Origin: a virus
DNA length: 64,000 nt
IMG/VR virus record: IMGVR_UViG_3300035180_001563
Location: 58,194-122,193 of that record
Strand: one strand, 5' to 3'
In this document: positions 8,801 through 18,122 of the stretch, in pieces
How the letters are laid out: each line of letters opens with the position of its first letter
Numbering within the stretch: the stretch's first letter is position 1
Notes under the pieces: generated by a model
Told to the model about the DNA's origin: nothing
The model's input: the letters and a program-made list of their open reading frames with translations, nothing else
Database searches by the model: none
Translations under genes and position numbers: made by a program

Positions 8801-9562
8801 TTAATTCACATCAACAACATCGGCAGATGATAATAAGTCGTAATTTATATTCTGATCATTCATCTGTTGTACAATATCTGCAGAAGATACATCCAAGCTA
8901 CTAACTGCACCAATACGAGCGTATATCTTCTTAATGAGTTCATTTTTGAGTTCTGAAGGTCCAGAAATCCAAATAGGCATCTCAAAATTTATAGTAGTTA
9001 CAATCATTCTACGATCAGTCCCAATTGGATAATTTTCTTCATATTGAATATTCCGTAACACTATTTTAGTTATTTTAGTCCAATCAAATGTAGAATCTGA
9101 TGTTTGTAATTGTAAAATTGGATCGAATAGTAAAAATAGTTGTTCTAATATCTGATGTTGAGTGTTCACATTACTTGTGTAAATTGATAACGACATCATG
9201 ATGTCATATGGGTTCGGCATTAATTGGTGGATTGTTTTTGCATCTTCGTGCAATAATCCACCTCTTGGGACGTATTTTACGACTCTAGTAACACCTACAC
9301 CCTTATGTCTATGCATTGCATAACCTATTTCATCAATATGACAACTCATCACTGGTAATCTCAATGGCTTGTTTTGTGTATTGTCACTTAGAATGGCTGA
9401 TACTACTCTATCACGACTACCGTATTGAATAGGAACGATTATATCCTTTTCTGTCCCATCTGCCCTCTTGCCAGTCTTAACCACCATACCACTAAAAACG
9501 TTCATAAATTGAACTATGTAATTTGCAATCTGGTGATCAAAATAATATGTATCAATTGTCAT
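8801..9562 (-). CDS. 15: tail sheath stabiliser / tail terminator gp15
   Basis: 253 residues; T4 gp15 is 272. It caps the tail tube and sheath and is the joint to the neck. Family features: an N-terminal helix YYFDHQIANYIVQFMNVFSG, IIVPIQYGSRDRVVSAI, LPVMSCHIDEIGYAMHR, and PNPYDIMMSLSIYTSN followed by ILEQLFLLFDP. A strand pattern (RRMIVTTINFEMPIW) closes the domain. The position between gp14 and gp18 (gp16/17 having moved) fits. A perfect late promoter box lies 23 bases upstream. Confidence 0.85.
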   Translation of the reverse strand: MTIDTYYFDHQIANYIVQFMNVFSGMVVKTGKRADGTEKDIIVPIQYGSRDRVVSAILSDNTQNKPLRLPVMSCHIDEIGYAMHRHKGVGVTRVVKYVPRGGLLHEDAKTIHQLMPNPYDIMMSLSIYTSNVNTQHQILEQLFLLFDPILQLQTSDSTFDWTKITKIVLRNIQYEENYPIGTDRRMIVTTINFEMPIWISGPSELKNELIKKIYARIGAVSSLDVSSADIVQQMNDQNINYDLLSSADVVDVN

Positions 9563-9584
9563 ATGTTAACCTTACTGTTTTTGA

Positions 9585-9592
9585 TATTTATA
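9585..9592 (-). promoter_or_regulatory. late promoter TATAAATA upstream of gp15
   Basis: Perfect TATAAATA on the minus strand, 23 bases before the gp15 ATG and 33 bases past the stop of the upstream neck gene. Confidence 0.65.
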
Positions 9593-9624
9593 TGTTCATT
9601 TAACCACCATTCATTGAATGGTGG

Positions 9625-11196
9625 TTACTTAGTAATATCTTCACCAGGGATTCTATTTGGACTATGTAACAAATCTTGTAATAGAGGTTTTTGACGGTTG
9701 TAATAGGAACGAGTATCTTCCTCTAAGAAAATCCAACGAACTTTAACAGCACTATACTGATATAACCTTATCAAAATATTATAAGCTGGATCATACGTGA
9801 GTCGGTGATAATCCCCATCCTTAGGATTCGTAGGAAATGACATCCCCTCAGTATAAGGTAGTCCATTTGGTGGCATACCATCATCAATATAAATTTTTGG
9901 TTGATCTCCACCATCTTGGTTAAATCTTGATAAATCTACACCATTAGCTTTTGCATTGTCAATTTCAGCTTGATTAAACTGACGAACATTAGCAGTATCT
10001 TCTCCTAACTCAGGGACTGCTGTTTCAGCAGTGGCTGAAGCTCTTATATTTGCCACAAACGCATCAGCTTGGAAAGGTAGACCTTCAACATTAGTGAAAC
10101 CATTTAGATTAGAAGAAGGATTAAGATCTCCAATGATATCCATCGTTTCTTGACTTGCTAACATTGGTAAAGTTCCTACTCGCTGGATTGATGGTTGCCA
10201 TCCAGGTGTATACCCATTTGAAGACCAGCCAACATCTGTTACTTCCAAATATTTTTTAATCAATTGCATTTTGGTATTAAATTGAGCCTCACTAGGAACC
10301 TCTATGATGTCTCCAACCACAACAGGTCTTCCAAGTGCTGCAACAGCAGTACTAATCGCAATTTGGAATGTTATGTTCTGACTCAAACTCATGTCAATAC
10401 CAAAACGAGACAAGTTGGTCAAATGATCTTGTATATCATAAAATCCTTTAATTTGAACACTCGTTGTTGAGTAGGCCCGATCTCTATTTTCAAGAAATCC
10501 CATCTCATCTTGAACATTGCTTATATCTGTAGCAGTATAATCAATCAACTCTAAACGTTTAACTATCCAAAAATCCAATGACCCACCATTGAAGTTTATA
10601 GGTCGAAGTCTCCAATATCTTGATGCAGTTGATTGCTTAAATGACACTAATTCAACATCTGGTGAATCAGGTAAATTTATTATTGCAACCCCAAACCATG
10701 TTTGATTATTATCAGATCTTTCTATTCGAGCACGGGTAATACGATTTTTACTTTCACACCCCTGCTGAATGCGAATTGTTGTGATGTGATGTCTAACAGC
10801 GGTTTCGATTGAATACCGAAGTCGACCGTTATCTAACCGGATTGGACCAAAATCATACCCTATATAACTGGATAAAGTTACCAAATCTCCTCTTTGAGTT
10901 GATCTCCATTCATTGTTATTTTTGTTGAACACATTATTTGCTGAATAATCTGAATACTCACCACTGGAAATAGGGACACCAGATCCTGTCAAATCTATTA
11001 AACTTCCCTGCTCATGTACACCCATTAATTTAAATATATTGAGAGGAGCAGATGCAATATTGATAGCTTCTGCCATTAAACTTTGAATATAACAATTAGC
11101 TGGATCAGTACTTAAGTTATATGGAGAACACACAGTTTCACTTGAAGCTGTATTGTTACAATCTGTTAGGTTTCCAACTTGTCCACAATTACTCAT
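9625..11196 (-). CDS. neck protein gp14-like with an extra discoidin-like region
   Basis: 523 residues, about twice T4 gp14 (256). It lies between the gp13-type and gp15 genes, where T4 has gene 14. The C-terminal half has a PVVVGDIIEVPSEAQFNTKM segment followed by KKYLEVTDVGWSSNGYTPGW, reminiscent of gp14, and ends VKVRWIFLEEDTRSYYN. Residues about 75-225 (NNEWRSTQRGDLVTLSSYIGYDF ..., SRYWRLRPINFNGGSLDFWIV) look like an F5/8-type galactose-binding beta-sandwich, so it may bind sugars. The start overlaps the end of the HE gene by eight bases. The gp14 call rests on position plus partial motifs. Confidence 0.55.
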   Translation of the reverse strand: MSNCGQVGNLTDCNNTASSETVCSPYNLSTDPANCYIQSLMAEAINIASAPLNIFKLMGVHEQGSLIDLTGSGVPISSGEYSDYSANNVFNKNNNEWRSTQRGDLVTLSSYIGYDFGPIRLDNGRLRYSIETAVRHHITTIRIQQGCESKNRITRARIERSDNNQTWFGVAIINLPDSPDVELVSFKQSTASRYWRLRPINFNGGSLDFWIVKRLELIDYTATDISNVQDEMGFLENRDRAYSTTSVQIKGFYDIQDHLTNLSRFGIDMSLSQNITFQIAISTAVAALGRPVVVGDIIEVPSEAQFNTKMQLIKKYLEVTDVGWSSNGYTPGWQPSIQRVGTLPMLASQETMDIIGDLNPSSNLNGFTNVEGLPFQADAFVANIRASATAETAVPELGEDTANVRQFNQAEIDNAKANGVDLSRFNQDGGDQPKIYIDDGMPPNGLPYTEGMSFPTNPKDGDYHRLTYDPAYNILIRLYQYSAVKVRWIFLEEDTRSYYNRQKPLLQDLLHSPNRIPGEDITK

Positions 11197-12289
11197 TATA
11201 ATTTTCCTTCAACGTATCTAAGAATTCACGTTCCCATATTGTAATTAGATTATACCCTCTATCTAATATTTTTTGTTCTCGTAATAACGTGGTGTTGTAT
11301 AGATACCCAAACTTCTGTTTGGTAACAGGGTTAATTTCATTTGGATCAAAAATGTCTGGATTTCCATGCCAAAAATCTCCGTGAAACTCAAAAACTGTGT
11401 TTGTTTCCGCACAATACCCATCAACTCGCCCTACTCCAGTAACCACATACTCTCCTCCCTTGAGCTTATGTTGAATATGAATTTGATTATCTTGCTCCAT
11501 CTTATCAAGCCACATCACAGAAACTCGTGATACACCTGATAATTGTTCTATTGGATGTCTTTGACCAGAAATAACATTATTCGGTTTAACATACCAACAA
11601 CTCCCAGACTTTACATCAATATGATTTATCTTTGTTCTGGACGTAACGTACGGTTCTGTAATCAACAACGACGGATAGTTTACAGATAACCACTGCTTGT
11701 AAGAACTTGTATCATTAATTTTTCTAACATATTTAAATTTATTATTGGTTAATACTCGGATTGGTGATATGTAAAAAACATCATTACTTATCAAACATTT
11801 ATGCTTTATGGGTTTTGTTTTTGTCCTAAAACGTTCTAATGGTTCAATTTGAATATTGTTTTGTTTAATATATTGGACATATTCTAAATTAGTCATACGA
11901 GGACACCTAGACAATTCAGTTGGACCATGACCTTTTTTAAATTTCTCTGGAGAACACAACCATTCAACCCCAGATTCTTTGTGTCTGTGTAGAATTTTTG
12001 TATTAGTATTTTTATACTCTCCGATTATACAAAAATCTGGTCTGTTGTGGTTAACCCACTCAACATATTGCTGATGGGATATTTTTACTGGTGATTTGTT
12101 GTTTCTGGATAATGGTGGATAAGATGTACCCATTTTAAACTTTTCTGGAGAACACAACCATTCACCCCCAGATTCCTTGTGTCTGTGTAGAATTTTTGTA
12201 TTGGAATCAATATAATACTCTAGAACCTCATAATCTGGTCTATTGAGTAAAATCCATGCTACATACTGGTCGTGAGTTATTTTTTTCAT
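11189..12289 (-). CDS. freestanding Vsr-like homing endonuclease between gp13 and gp14
   Basis: About 366 residues. The N-terminus holds two near-identical modules of about 57 residues (ITHDQYVAW / ISHQQYVEW ... TKILHRHKESG ... WLCSPEKFK), followed by two diverged copies (TNLEYVQYI, SYKQWLSVN), probably DNA-reading units. The nuclease domain is C-terminal: VDGYCAETNTVFEFHGDFWH, then LYNTTLLREQKILDRGYNLI and TIWEREF. This is the variant with EFHG-x-xWHGNP. It lacks the C-terminal HIQG/RWSxG module of its relatives. An ATG at 12289 is chosen; an in-frame TTG at 12304 is possible. No strong ribosome site is seen. A perfect late box lies at 12320. Confidence 0.8.
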   Translation of the reverse strand: MKKITHDQYVAWILLNRPDYEVLEYYIDSNTKILHRHKESGGEWLCSPEKFKMGTSYPPLSRNNKSPVKISHQQYVEWVNHNRPDFCIIGEYKNTNTKILHRHKESGVEWLCSPEKFKKGHGPTELSRCPRMTNLEYVQYIKQNNIQIEPLERFRTKTKPIKHKCLISNDVFYISPIRVLTNNKFKYVRKINDTSSYKQWLSVNYPSLLITEPYVTSRTKINHIDVKSGSCWYVKPNNVISGQRHPIEQLSGVSRVSVMWLDKMEQDNQIHIQHKLKGGEYVVTGVGRVDGYCAETNTVFEFHGDFWHGNPDIFDPNEINPVTKQKFGYLYNTTLLREQKILDRGYNLITIWEREFLDTLKENYNE

Positions 12290-12319
12290 ATAGTTATTGT
12301 ACAACTTCTGGGTTTAGCA

Positions 12320-12327
12320 TATTTATA
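12320..12327 (-). promoter_or_regulatory. late promoter TATAAATA before the gp13/gp14 HE gene
   Basis: Perfect TATAAATA on the minus strand, between the gp13 stop and the HE start, so the HE gene and gp14 can be transcribed late independently of gp13. Confidence 0.6.
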
Positions 12328-12333
12328 CATATA

Positions 12334-15300
12334 TTATCCCATAATAATCGAACAACCTAACCCGATTTCTTCAGGGTTAGAGGCAATACTGTTATCAAGA
12401 TCATCCAAACATTGTTGAAAACTAGCTTGAGCACGTGCCCTTAAATCAACAGCATTTAATGACACTCCTCCTCCAGCTCCTGGTAAAGTAGCATATTTGC
12501 CTCGAATTTCAGCTAGCAATTGACATGCTTCTCCGGTGGCCCAAGTCTGTATCCAGTTATTTAGATATCTATCAGCTAATATATCTTGTTCGGTTCGTTC
12601 TATAACAGCATCCATAAGCACTCGCTCAGGTCTCCAGAGATTTTGGTGAACTGTTAACGTTCTCGTGGTTTCTTCCCAAAAATACATAATATTTGAGGCA
12701 AACAACTTTTCCATTAATTCCAAGTACTCATTAATGACATGATAACTCACAAGATCAAACGTTCCCATTTGGTATAAGTGTTGCAACACTATTTGTCCAT
12801 ACACTCCTTGACCTTCTGCAGTCCCAAGGAAAGCTGATGACATTCTCATCATTCCCATAACACTAACTATCTTATGGAACCCAACTGATCTATTGGTCAA
12901 TTTATATTTTTGTTGCCCAGGCTCTAAATTAAAGAAGAACATCACTCGTTGATAACCAGCAGATCCCCTACGTCTCAGTGTCTGGAATGCTTGATCCACA
13001 CAAAATTCTAATTGTTCTTTTGTTAATTCAACTTGAACGATAGGATAACCAAGTTGTGTTAGAATATTCTCAACCATGTCCCTGCGTCGGGCTGATGAAC
13101 CATCAGTTCCAATTCCAATCTCTCTATATGATGGTCCTGGTAACAAACCATCTGTCCCCGTAGTAGGAGATTGAGCTAACCCCTTTGGAGTTAAACAGAA
13201 TAAAAGATCATCAGCTATAGGATCATTGGGAATAATAGCCATTCTGGATTGAGAACCTGAAGTTCCACTCGTGAATATAAAATGACCATACTCATTTAAC
13301 CTAACATTTGGAACTCGCTTCTTTTCCCACTTTAAATTTTTCCACTCATATAGTGTTTGATCATTGGTATTATACCATTGTGTTCCTGAAGCCATAGAAA
13401 ATGGTTGAGTTTGAAACATTAACGGAACCCATGATACTCCATTCCACACGAATAACGTTTTTGCGTCTGTGTTGTACCAGTACTGACCAACCACCAATGA
13501 AGTTGGGATTACATCAGAACTAATGTAATTAATAGGACTCCACCCCGAACCAGTTTTTATACTCCACTTATGTGATGTTGAGTTAAACCAAAATGTACCA
13601 GTAGATACGTGAGTAGGATCTGAAGCGTTGGATATTAAACATGGATTAATCCACTGCATTCCATCCCACAAAAGAATCGAATTTCCGTTAACCCATATTG
13701 TTGGTTTTACTAGTGAGGGAGCTTTAGCAGGATTAGTTGGACTGTCAACAAAGTTGTTCACGATTGTCCACATCTGATTTACTGTATCCCAAACATGCAG
13801 TTTGGTTTCATCAAAATAGAGACTATCAGCAGCGGGGGTGGTAGGATCTGTAAACCATATTATTAAATAACTTGAAATATCAACCCAAACAGCACCACTC
13901 CACTGATGAAGGGTTTCTAAGTCTGGATTATACCAGAAGCTATTAACTCCCTGTGCTATTGGAGATGTTGTAGCAGTTGAAACAATAACACTTGTGAATA
14001 TAGACGTCCATTGACCAGACATCCGATATGTCAATTTATTATTGGTAGTATTAAACCAGTAATATCCATCTGGAATGAGTCTAGGATCATCTAACCACAC
14101 AAAAGCATTTGTTGGATTCCATACACCTGTTGATGTTTGACCCGGAACGAGTGGACACCGTTGAGAAGAGCAGTCTCCATTGGTTATACCCCAACTACTC
14201 AAAACATTTGTTGTTGAGTTTAACCAATATGAACCACATGGCATAACAGGAGATAATGAAGGGTCAGTTGATTGTGTTATTGTGTTGACAGGAATCCAAA
14301 CCGAACCGTCCCAAGCAAATGATTTATTCCCGTCATACCAAATTGTATCACACCCAGGTTGTGTTGGATCTGAAGGATATGTAATATTGGCTTGTGATAT
14401 CCAAGTTATACCATCCCACATACTCAATTTGTTTGTTTGAGTGTTAAGCCACAAACCACCAATACCGGGAGAGGTTGGTACAACAGACCCCGTAATTGCA
14501 TCCAACGGTTGGTTTGATGCTCCATCCCACAAATATAACGTGTTTGTTGACGGATTGATAAACAATGTTCCTGTTCCTGGAGGAGTAGGTCCTTGTAGAG
14601 GAGAATTTAAAGTTGCAAATGCAAAATTTAAACTATTAACCAGTTGTTGATACGTTTGATTATTCGATCCTTCCACTGGAATAATATGTTTAAAAACAAG
14701 TTGTTGCTGGAGAGTACTGTTTCCTGTTAGATAAGTCTCGTCAAGAAACTCTTCATTTGGATATAAAACTCCAGGTCCATATGGATCACCATACTGATAA
14801 CCATCAATCATAATGGATAATTTGTATGTTTTGTTGACATCTAAACCAGTTCTGTCTGTAGATTGTACTCCTAGTTGAACAACCTGATACCCTGGAGTAT
14901 CAGGTTCTTTTTTACTTTGATAGTCCTGTGAATATGAGTGAGATCCTTCGTAGTGATACGTTAAGACATTATCTACAGCAAATCCAGCAACATAATAAGG
15001 CACGTTTGGCTGTAAACCGGTGATCTTCATTGAAGTGGTAGTTTTATCATCATAAAAAGCACCCACCACTAAACCTGTACCAATCTTATCGCCAGCAAAT
15101 AAATTAACATCTACCGTTGGATCGCCAGTATAAAAACGTTTATTTTCAGGGGTTTGGTTTTGATTTATTTCACACGTGTCTGCAACTATAACAATTCCGT
15201 TATAATTTAAATCATTAATAGAACATCCAGGAGCACCCTTAGGAAGGGTCCATTTTATTGTCGCTGTTGTTGGTGTTGTTCTATCAAGCGTGATCGTAAT

Positions 15301-15360
15301 TTCACGACCTTCGTTAACAATTTTATCTGGCGCGTCTGTATACAACCCTAGAGAAGACAT
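12334..15360 (-). CDS. 13: neck protein gp13 with a 700-residue fibre-like N-terminal extension
   Basis: 1008 residues, whereas T4 gp13 has 309. The last 302 residues, from about M707, are gp13: QVELTKEQLEFCVDQAFQ, LEPGQQKYKL, YLNNWIQTWATGEACQLLAE and IRGKYATLPGAGGG. Before it come a fibronectin-III-like domain (about 10-145) and roughly eleven repeats of about 45 residues of the type GxxWxNxxxxxLxxWDGxxW (for example GGLWLNTQTNKLSMWDGITW). These look like carbohydrate-binding or fibre modules. gp13 sits at the head-tail joint, so the extension would form neck appendages, analogous in place to T4 whiskers. No ribosome site precedes M707, so a separate gp13 start is unlikely. The main ATG has AGGAG. 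Confidence 0.85.
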   Translation of the reverse strand: MSSLGLYTDAPDKIVNEGREITITLDRTTPTTATIKWTLPKGAPGCSINDLNYNGIVIVADTCEINQNQTPENKRFYTGDPTVDVNLFAGDKIGTGLVVGAFYDDKTTTSMKITGLQPNVPYYVAGFAVDNVLTYHYEGSHSYSQDYQSKKEPDTPGYQVVQLGVQSTDRTGLDVNKTYKLSIMIDGYQYGDPYGPGVLYPNEEFLDETYLTGNSTLQQQLVFKHIIPVEGSNNQTYQQLVNSLNFAFATLNSPLQGPTPPGTGTLFINPSTNTLYLWDGASNQPLDAITGSVVPTSPGIGGLWLNTQTNKLSMWDGITWISQANITYPSDPTQPGCDTIWYDGNKSFAWDGSVWIPVNTITQSTDPSLSPVMPCGSYWLNSTTNVLSSWGITNGDCSSQRCPLVPGQTSTGVWNPTNAFVWLDDPRLIPDGYYWFNTTNNKLTYRMSGQWTSIFTSVIVSTATTSPIAQGVNSFWYNPDLETLHQWSGAVWVDISSYLIIWFTDPTTPAADSLYFDETKLHVWDTVNQMWTIVNNFVDSPTNPAKAPSLVKPTIWVNGNSILLWDGMQWINPCLISNASDPTHVSTGTFWFNSTSHKWSIKTGSGWSPINYISSDVIPTSLVVGQYWYNTDAKTLFVWNGVSWVPLMFQTQPFSMASGTQWYNTNDQTLYEWKNLKWEKKRVPNVRLNEYGHFIFTSGTSGSQSRMAIIPNDPIADDLLFCLTPKGLAQSPTTGTDGLLPGPSYREIGIGTDGSSARRRDMVENILTQLGYPIVQVELTKEQLEFCVDQAFQTLRRRGSAGYQRVMFFFNLEPGQQKYKLTNRSVGFHKIVSVMGMMRMSSAFLGTAEGQGVYGQIVLQHLYQMGTFDLVSYHVINEYLELMEKLFASNIMYFWEETTRTLTVHQNLWRPERVLMDAVIERTEQDILADRYLNNWIQTWATGEACQLLAEIRGKYATLPGAGGGVSLNAVDLRARAQASFQQCLDDLDNSIASNPEEIGLGCSIIMG

Positions 15361-15400
15361 CTAGTACTCCTAACTATCAATGTGTATTTATTTATTTTAA

Positions 15401-15739
15401 TTATTGTTTGATAGTTTCGGATGTATTTTTCTTAAGCCACTCTTTTAATTTCATACCCTTCCAAATGGTTGTATATGAAATTTCATCAATCATTGGGTTT
15501 TTAATATCCTCAATCTGTAGATTTACAGGCTGAGGGTCTGCGAGGTTGTCGTATATCCACTCAACTATAACTTGATGCCCAGGTTTTAATAAAATTGTTT
15601 GTTTTTGATCTTCATTAAAGACGACAAGTTTACAATACTTCGAAACGTTGTAACTAGATTTTTGAACAGGGGAGCTCTTTATAGCTTCAAGAAGCTTCTC
15701 TTTGGATTCAAGATATTCTTTAAAGGTTAATCTCATCAA
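15401..15739 (-). CDS. hypothetical protein, 112 aa
   Basis: Not recognised. A small protein with a charged start (MRLTFKEYLESKEKLLEAI), a beta-rich middle (KLVVFNEDQKQTILLKPGHQ) and a lysine-rich tail. Its first residues resemble the start of the nucleotidyltransferase at 32061 (MKLTFKQYIISE), a short lead sequence that recurs in phage proteins. It lies between the HE gene at 15788 and gp13. An AT-rich late-like box (AATAAATAC) lies downstream of it, before gp13. Confidence 0.6.
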   Translation of the reverse strand: MMRLTFKEYLESKEKLLEAIKSSPVQKSSYNVSKYCKLVVFNEDQKQTILLKPGHQVIVEWIYDNLADPQPVNLQIEDIKNPMIDEISYTTIWKGMKLKEWLKKNTSETIKQ

Positions 15740-15787
15740 AAACTCTTTTTGTAGTTAAATTATATTTATTGGAGATTTCCAAATATA

Positions 15788-17983
15788 TTATAATTTGGGG
15801 TTTTTAATTGAGAATTTTAACGTACCACAATCCCATACCCTATAAAAACCATGATTTGTCATGTTTTGGTATTCGGTTAAACTTGGGTCATAGTTAATAA
15901 GAGAATTTTTTAACATATCTTTTCTGTAATTCCATCTGTGTTTACGAACCCCATTAACGATATAAAAATAATCAGGTGGATTATCAACAACTAAGTTAAA
16001 TCCAAGTTGATAGTACATATTCCCTTTACTCCATCGCTTATCAGCATAACTATAAATCTCTGTCCACTCATGATTTCGTTTAAAATGCTCCAGTAATCTA
16101 GATGCAATTCCGGGGATTCGGTAACTAACTTCAGTGCAAAATCGAACCAATTCGAATGTGTTTGTTTGTTTGTTCTTGTGAACACCAATCCCAGTTCGTG
16201 GAACAGAAAATGTCATCACCGCCACCAACTCATCATTATAATATGCACCATAGGCAATCTGAGAATTGTCGTTTCCTTGAACGTGATTTTTATCCAGTAG
16301 TGGAGATTTTTCTTTGTTAGTTATAGGTACAATCTTACAATCTCTTGCGTGTATTCTTGGTATTACATTATTGTTTTGTGTGTAATGTGATAGTTTTCGA
16401 CGAATAAGATCCGGTCGTTGTTTTAATTCATCAGAAAACAACACAAATACTGGTTTGTGATGTCTCTGTGATTGTTTAATTGTACTCTTCCTTTCGTCTA
16501 TTGCCGGTGGAACATTAATATTAATTATAATTAAAACAATTTTTTCACTTTCTAATTCTATAATATTAGAGGTTTGTTGTACTAACGTATAATCAGATAC
16601 ATTAATATATTGGAGCACTTCAGCTGTAAAATTGTTAGTTATTAACTGATCAAAATCACTTTCCCATACAGAAACTACATTATATCCCAAATTAATTAGT
16701 TTTTGTTCTCTTAATATTGTATGTTGATACAAGTCGTTATATGATTTATTGAGATGCTGATTGTATTGAGTTGGATCGTATACTTTTGGATTTCCATGCC
16801 AATAATCTCCATAAAATTCATATATCGTGTTGGTCTTTGGATTAAAACCGTCCACGCGGTATCGTGTTCCTGGAACTCTAAATTCTCCGTACTGTGTTGC
16901 ATGGTTAAGCTTGCAATTGTCACGCAATTCTATATACTTCAACCATACAAGCGATTTTTTTGAAAATTTGTTGTTCCTAGAGCACTGGGGACATCCATAT
17001 CCTTGGATTAAATTATATGGCCTGGGTTTCCATCTATGTTGACACACATTACACTTAACATCTATAGGTATGTGTGTTTGTTGATATTGTCCTAATACTT
17101 GAATTGTTGGTGCTACTGTTAATAATTTTTGTATAAACGTTTGTTGATTATATCTTGCATTTCCATAACAATGTGGACAATAATGTCCATTCATTAACCG
17201 TTCATACGTAGTATCCCATATGTGATTATTTTCACACTGAACTTCAACAGACTCTCGTCTACCGAGTTGATCCCCATGTTGACTACACACTGTCAGTTGT
17301 GGCCATTTTTCTTTTATATCTAATAGTGCTTGTCTAAACCCTCGACGTACAATTCCAGCACAGTGTGGACAACCTATATTTTTGTTAAGTATGTCTCCAG
17401 GTCTTGCTTTCCATCTATGATTATTTTCACACACAAAAACCAGCTTTGACCCACTACCTTCGTACGTTTGTCCTGAATCTAAGTAAATCATACTATCCAA
17501 ACATCCCGAATTGCGAATGTTCAGTTTCTCAATAAATTCATCGTGAGTATACAAATGTAAATGGATGTTATTAATTCGCTTGCATTCGGGACATCCAGAA
17601 CCTTGTATTATTGTTTTTGGTAAAGTTTTCCATTCATGATTGCACTCAACACACCTAAAAATAGATTTCTTGGTCATTCCATTAAATCCACTAACATACT
17701 CAACTTTGGGATATACAAGATTTCGTTTATCCAATCTGAGTAAAAATTGTTCAACTGATATTGTGTTCTTGGTAGATGTATGTTTAATACTACAAATAGG
17801 ACAACCGTGACCTTGTTTTATTCTAATAAAGGGTGCGTTCCAACTATGATTATTTGCACATTTCCATGTATATTTGTAATGAGTTCCTTGATATTGTTGA
17901 GCTGAGGGATCCAAATACAAACCATGTTTCTCAACCTCTTTAACTTCTACGTCAAATTCAGCTTGTGTTTTTTTGATTGACAA
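15788..17983 (-). CDS. large Vsr-like homing endonuclease with five zinc ribbons, downstream of gp23
   Basis: 731 residues, the largest HE here. Five tandem zinc-ribbon modules occupy about residues 35-340, each with a first knuckle (CANNHSW, CVECNHEW, CENNHRW, CENNHIW, CNVCQHRW) and a GCPxC second knuckle. Next comes the nuclease: FRVPGTRYRVDGFNPKTNTI, YEFYGDYWHGNP, then LYQHTILREQKLINLGYNVV and WESDF. The C-terminal module has ARDCKIV, KNHVQGND, ELVAVMTFSVPR, SYADKRWSKGNMYYQLGF and RVWDCG. Presumed mobile gene next to the major capsid gene. A late box lies 40 bases upstream. Confidence 0.85.
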   Translation of the reverse strand: MSIKKTQAEFDVEVKEVEKHGLYLDPSAQQYQGTHYKYTWKCANNHSWNAPFIRIKQGHGCPICSIKHTSTKNTISVEQFLLRLDKRNLVYPKVEYVSGFNGMTKKSIFRCVECNHEWKTLPKTIIQGSGCPECKRINNIHLHLYTHDEFIEKLNIRNSGCLDSMIYLDSGQTYEGSGSKLVFVCENNHRWKARPGDILNKNIGCPHCAGIVRRGFRQALLDIKEKWPQLTVCSQHGDQLGRRESVEVQCENNHIWDTTYERLMNGHYCPHCYGNARYNQQTFIQKLLTVAPTIQVLGQYQQTHIPIDVKCNVCQHRWKPRPYNLIQGYGCPQCSRNNKFSKKSLVWLKYIELRDNCKLNHATQYGEFRVPGTRYRVDGFNPKTNTIYEFYGDYWHGNPKVYDPTQYNQHLNKSYNDLYQHTILREQKLINLGYNVVSVWESDFDQLITNNFTAEVLQYINVSDYTLVQQTSNIIELESEKIVLIIININVPPAIDERKSTIKQSQRHHKPVFVLFSDELKQRPDLIRRKLSHYTQNNNVIPRIHARDCKIVPITNKEKSPLLDKNHVQGNDNSQIAYGAYYNDELVAVMTFSVPRTGIGVHKNKQTNTFELVRFCTEVSYRIPGIASRLLEHFKRNHEWTEIYSYADKRWSKGNMYYQLGFNLVVDNPPDYFYIVNGVRKHRWNYRKDMLKNSLINYDPSLTEYQNMTNHGFYRVWDCGTLKFSIKNPKL

Positions 17984-18022
17984 ATCTAGTATCCTTGATA
18001 ATAAAGTACTATAAATTATATC

Positions 18023-18030
18023 TATTTATA
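18023..18030 (-). promoter_or_regulatory. late promoter TATAAATA before the gp23-linked HE gene
   Basis: Perfect TATAAATA on the minus strand, about 40 bases upstream of the HE start, beyond the gp23 terminator. Confidence 0.6.
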
Positions 18031-18077
18031 TCTAAAGTAACAACCTTTATATTTCCTCCTTTATATCCAACAACAGA

Positions 18078-18112
18078 TAAAAAAATCCCCCATTAAATGG
18101 GGGATTTTTTGT
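18078..18112 (-). terminator. rho-independent terminator after gp23
   Basis: The stem AATCCCCCAT / ATGGGGGATT has a short loop and a T run on both sides, 11 bases past the capsid gene stop. Confidence 0.88.
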
Positions 18113-18122
18113 GCTTATTAAA

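Noticed and set aside
12334-13242. Separate gp13 gene starting at M707
   Set aside because: No ribosome site precedes that ATG, and the frame is continuous with the repeats upstream.
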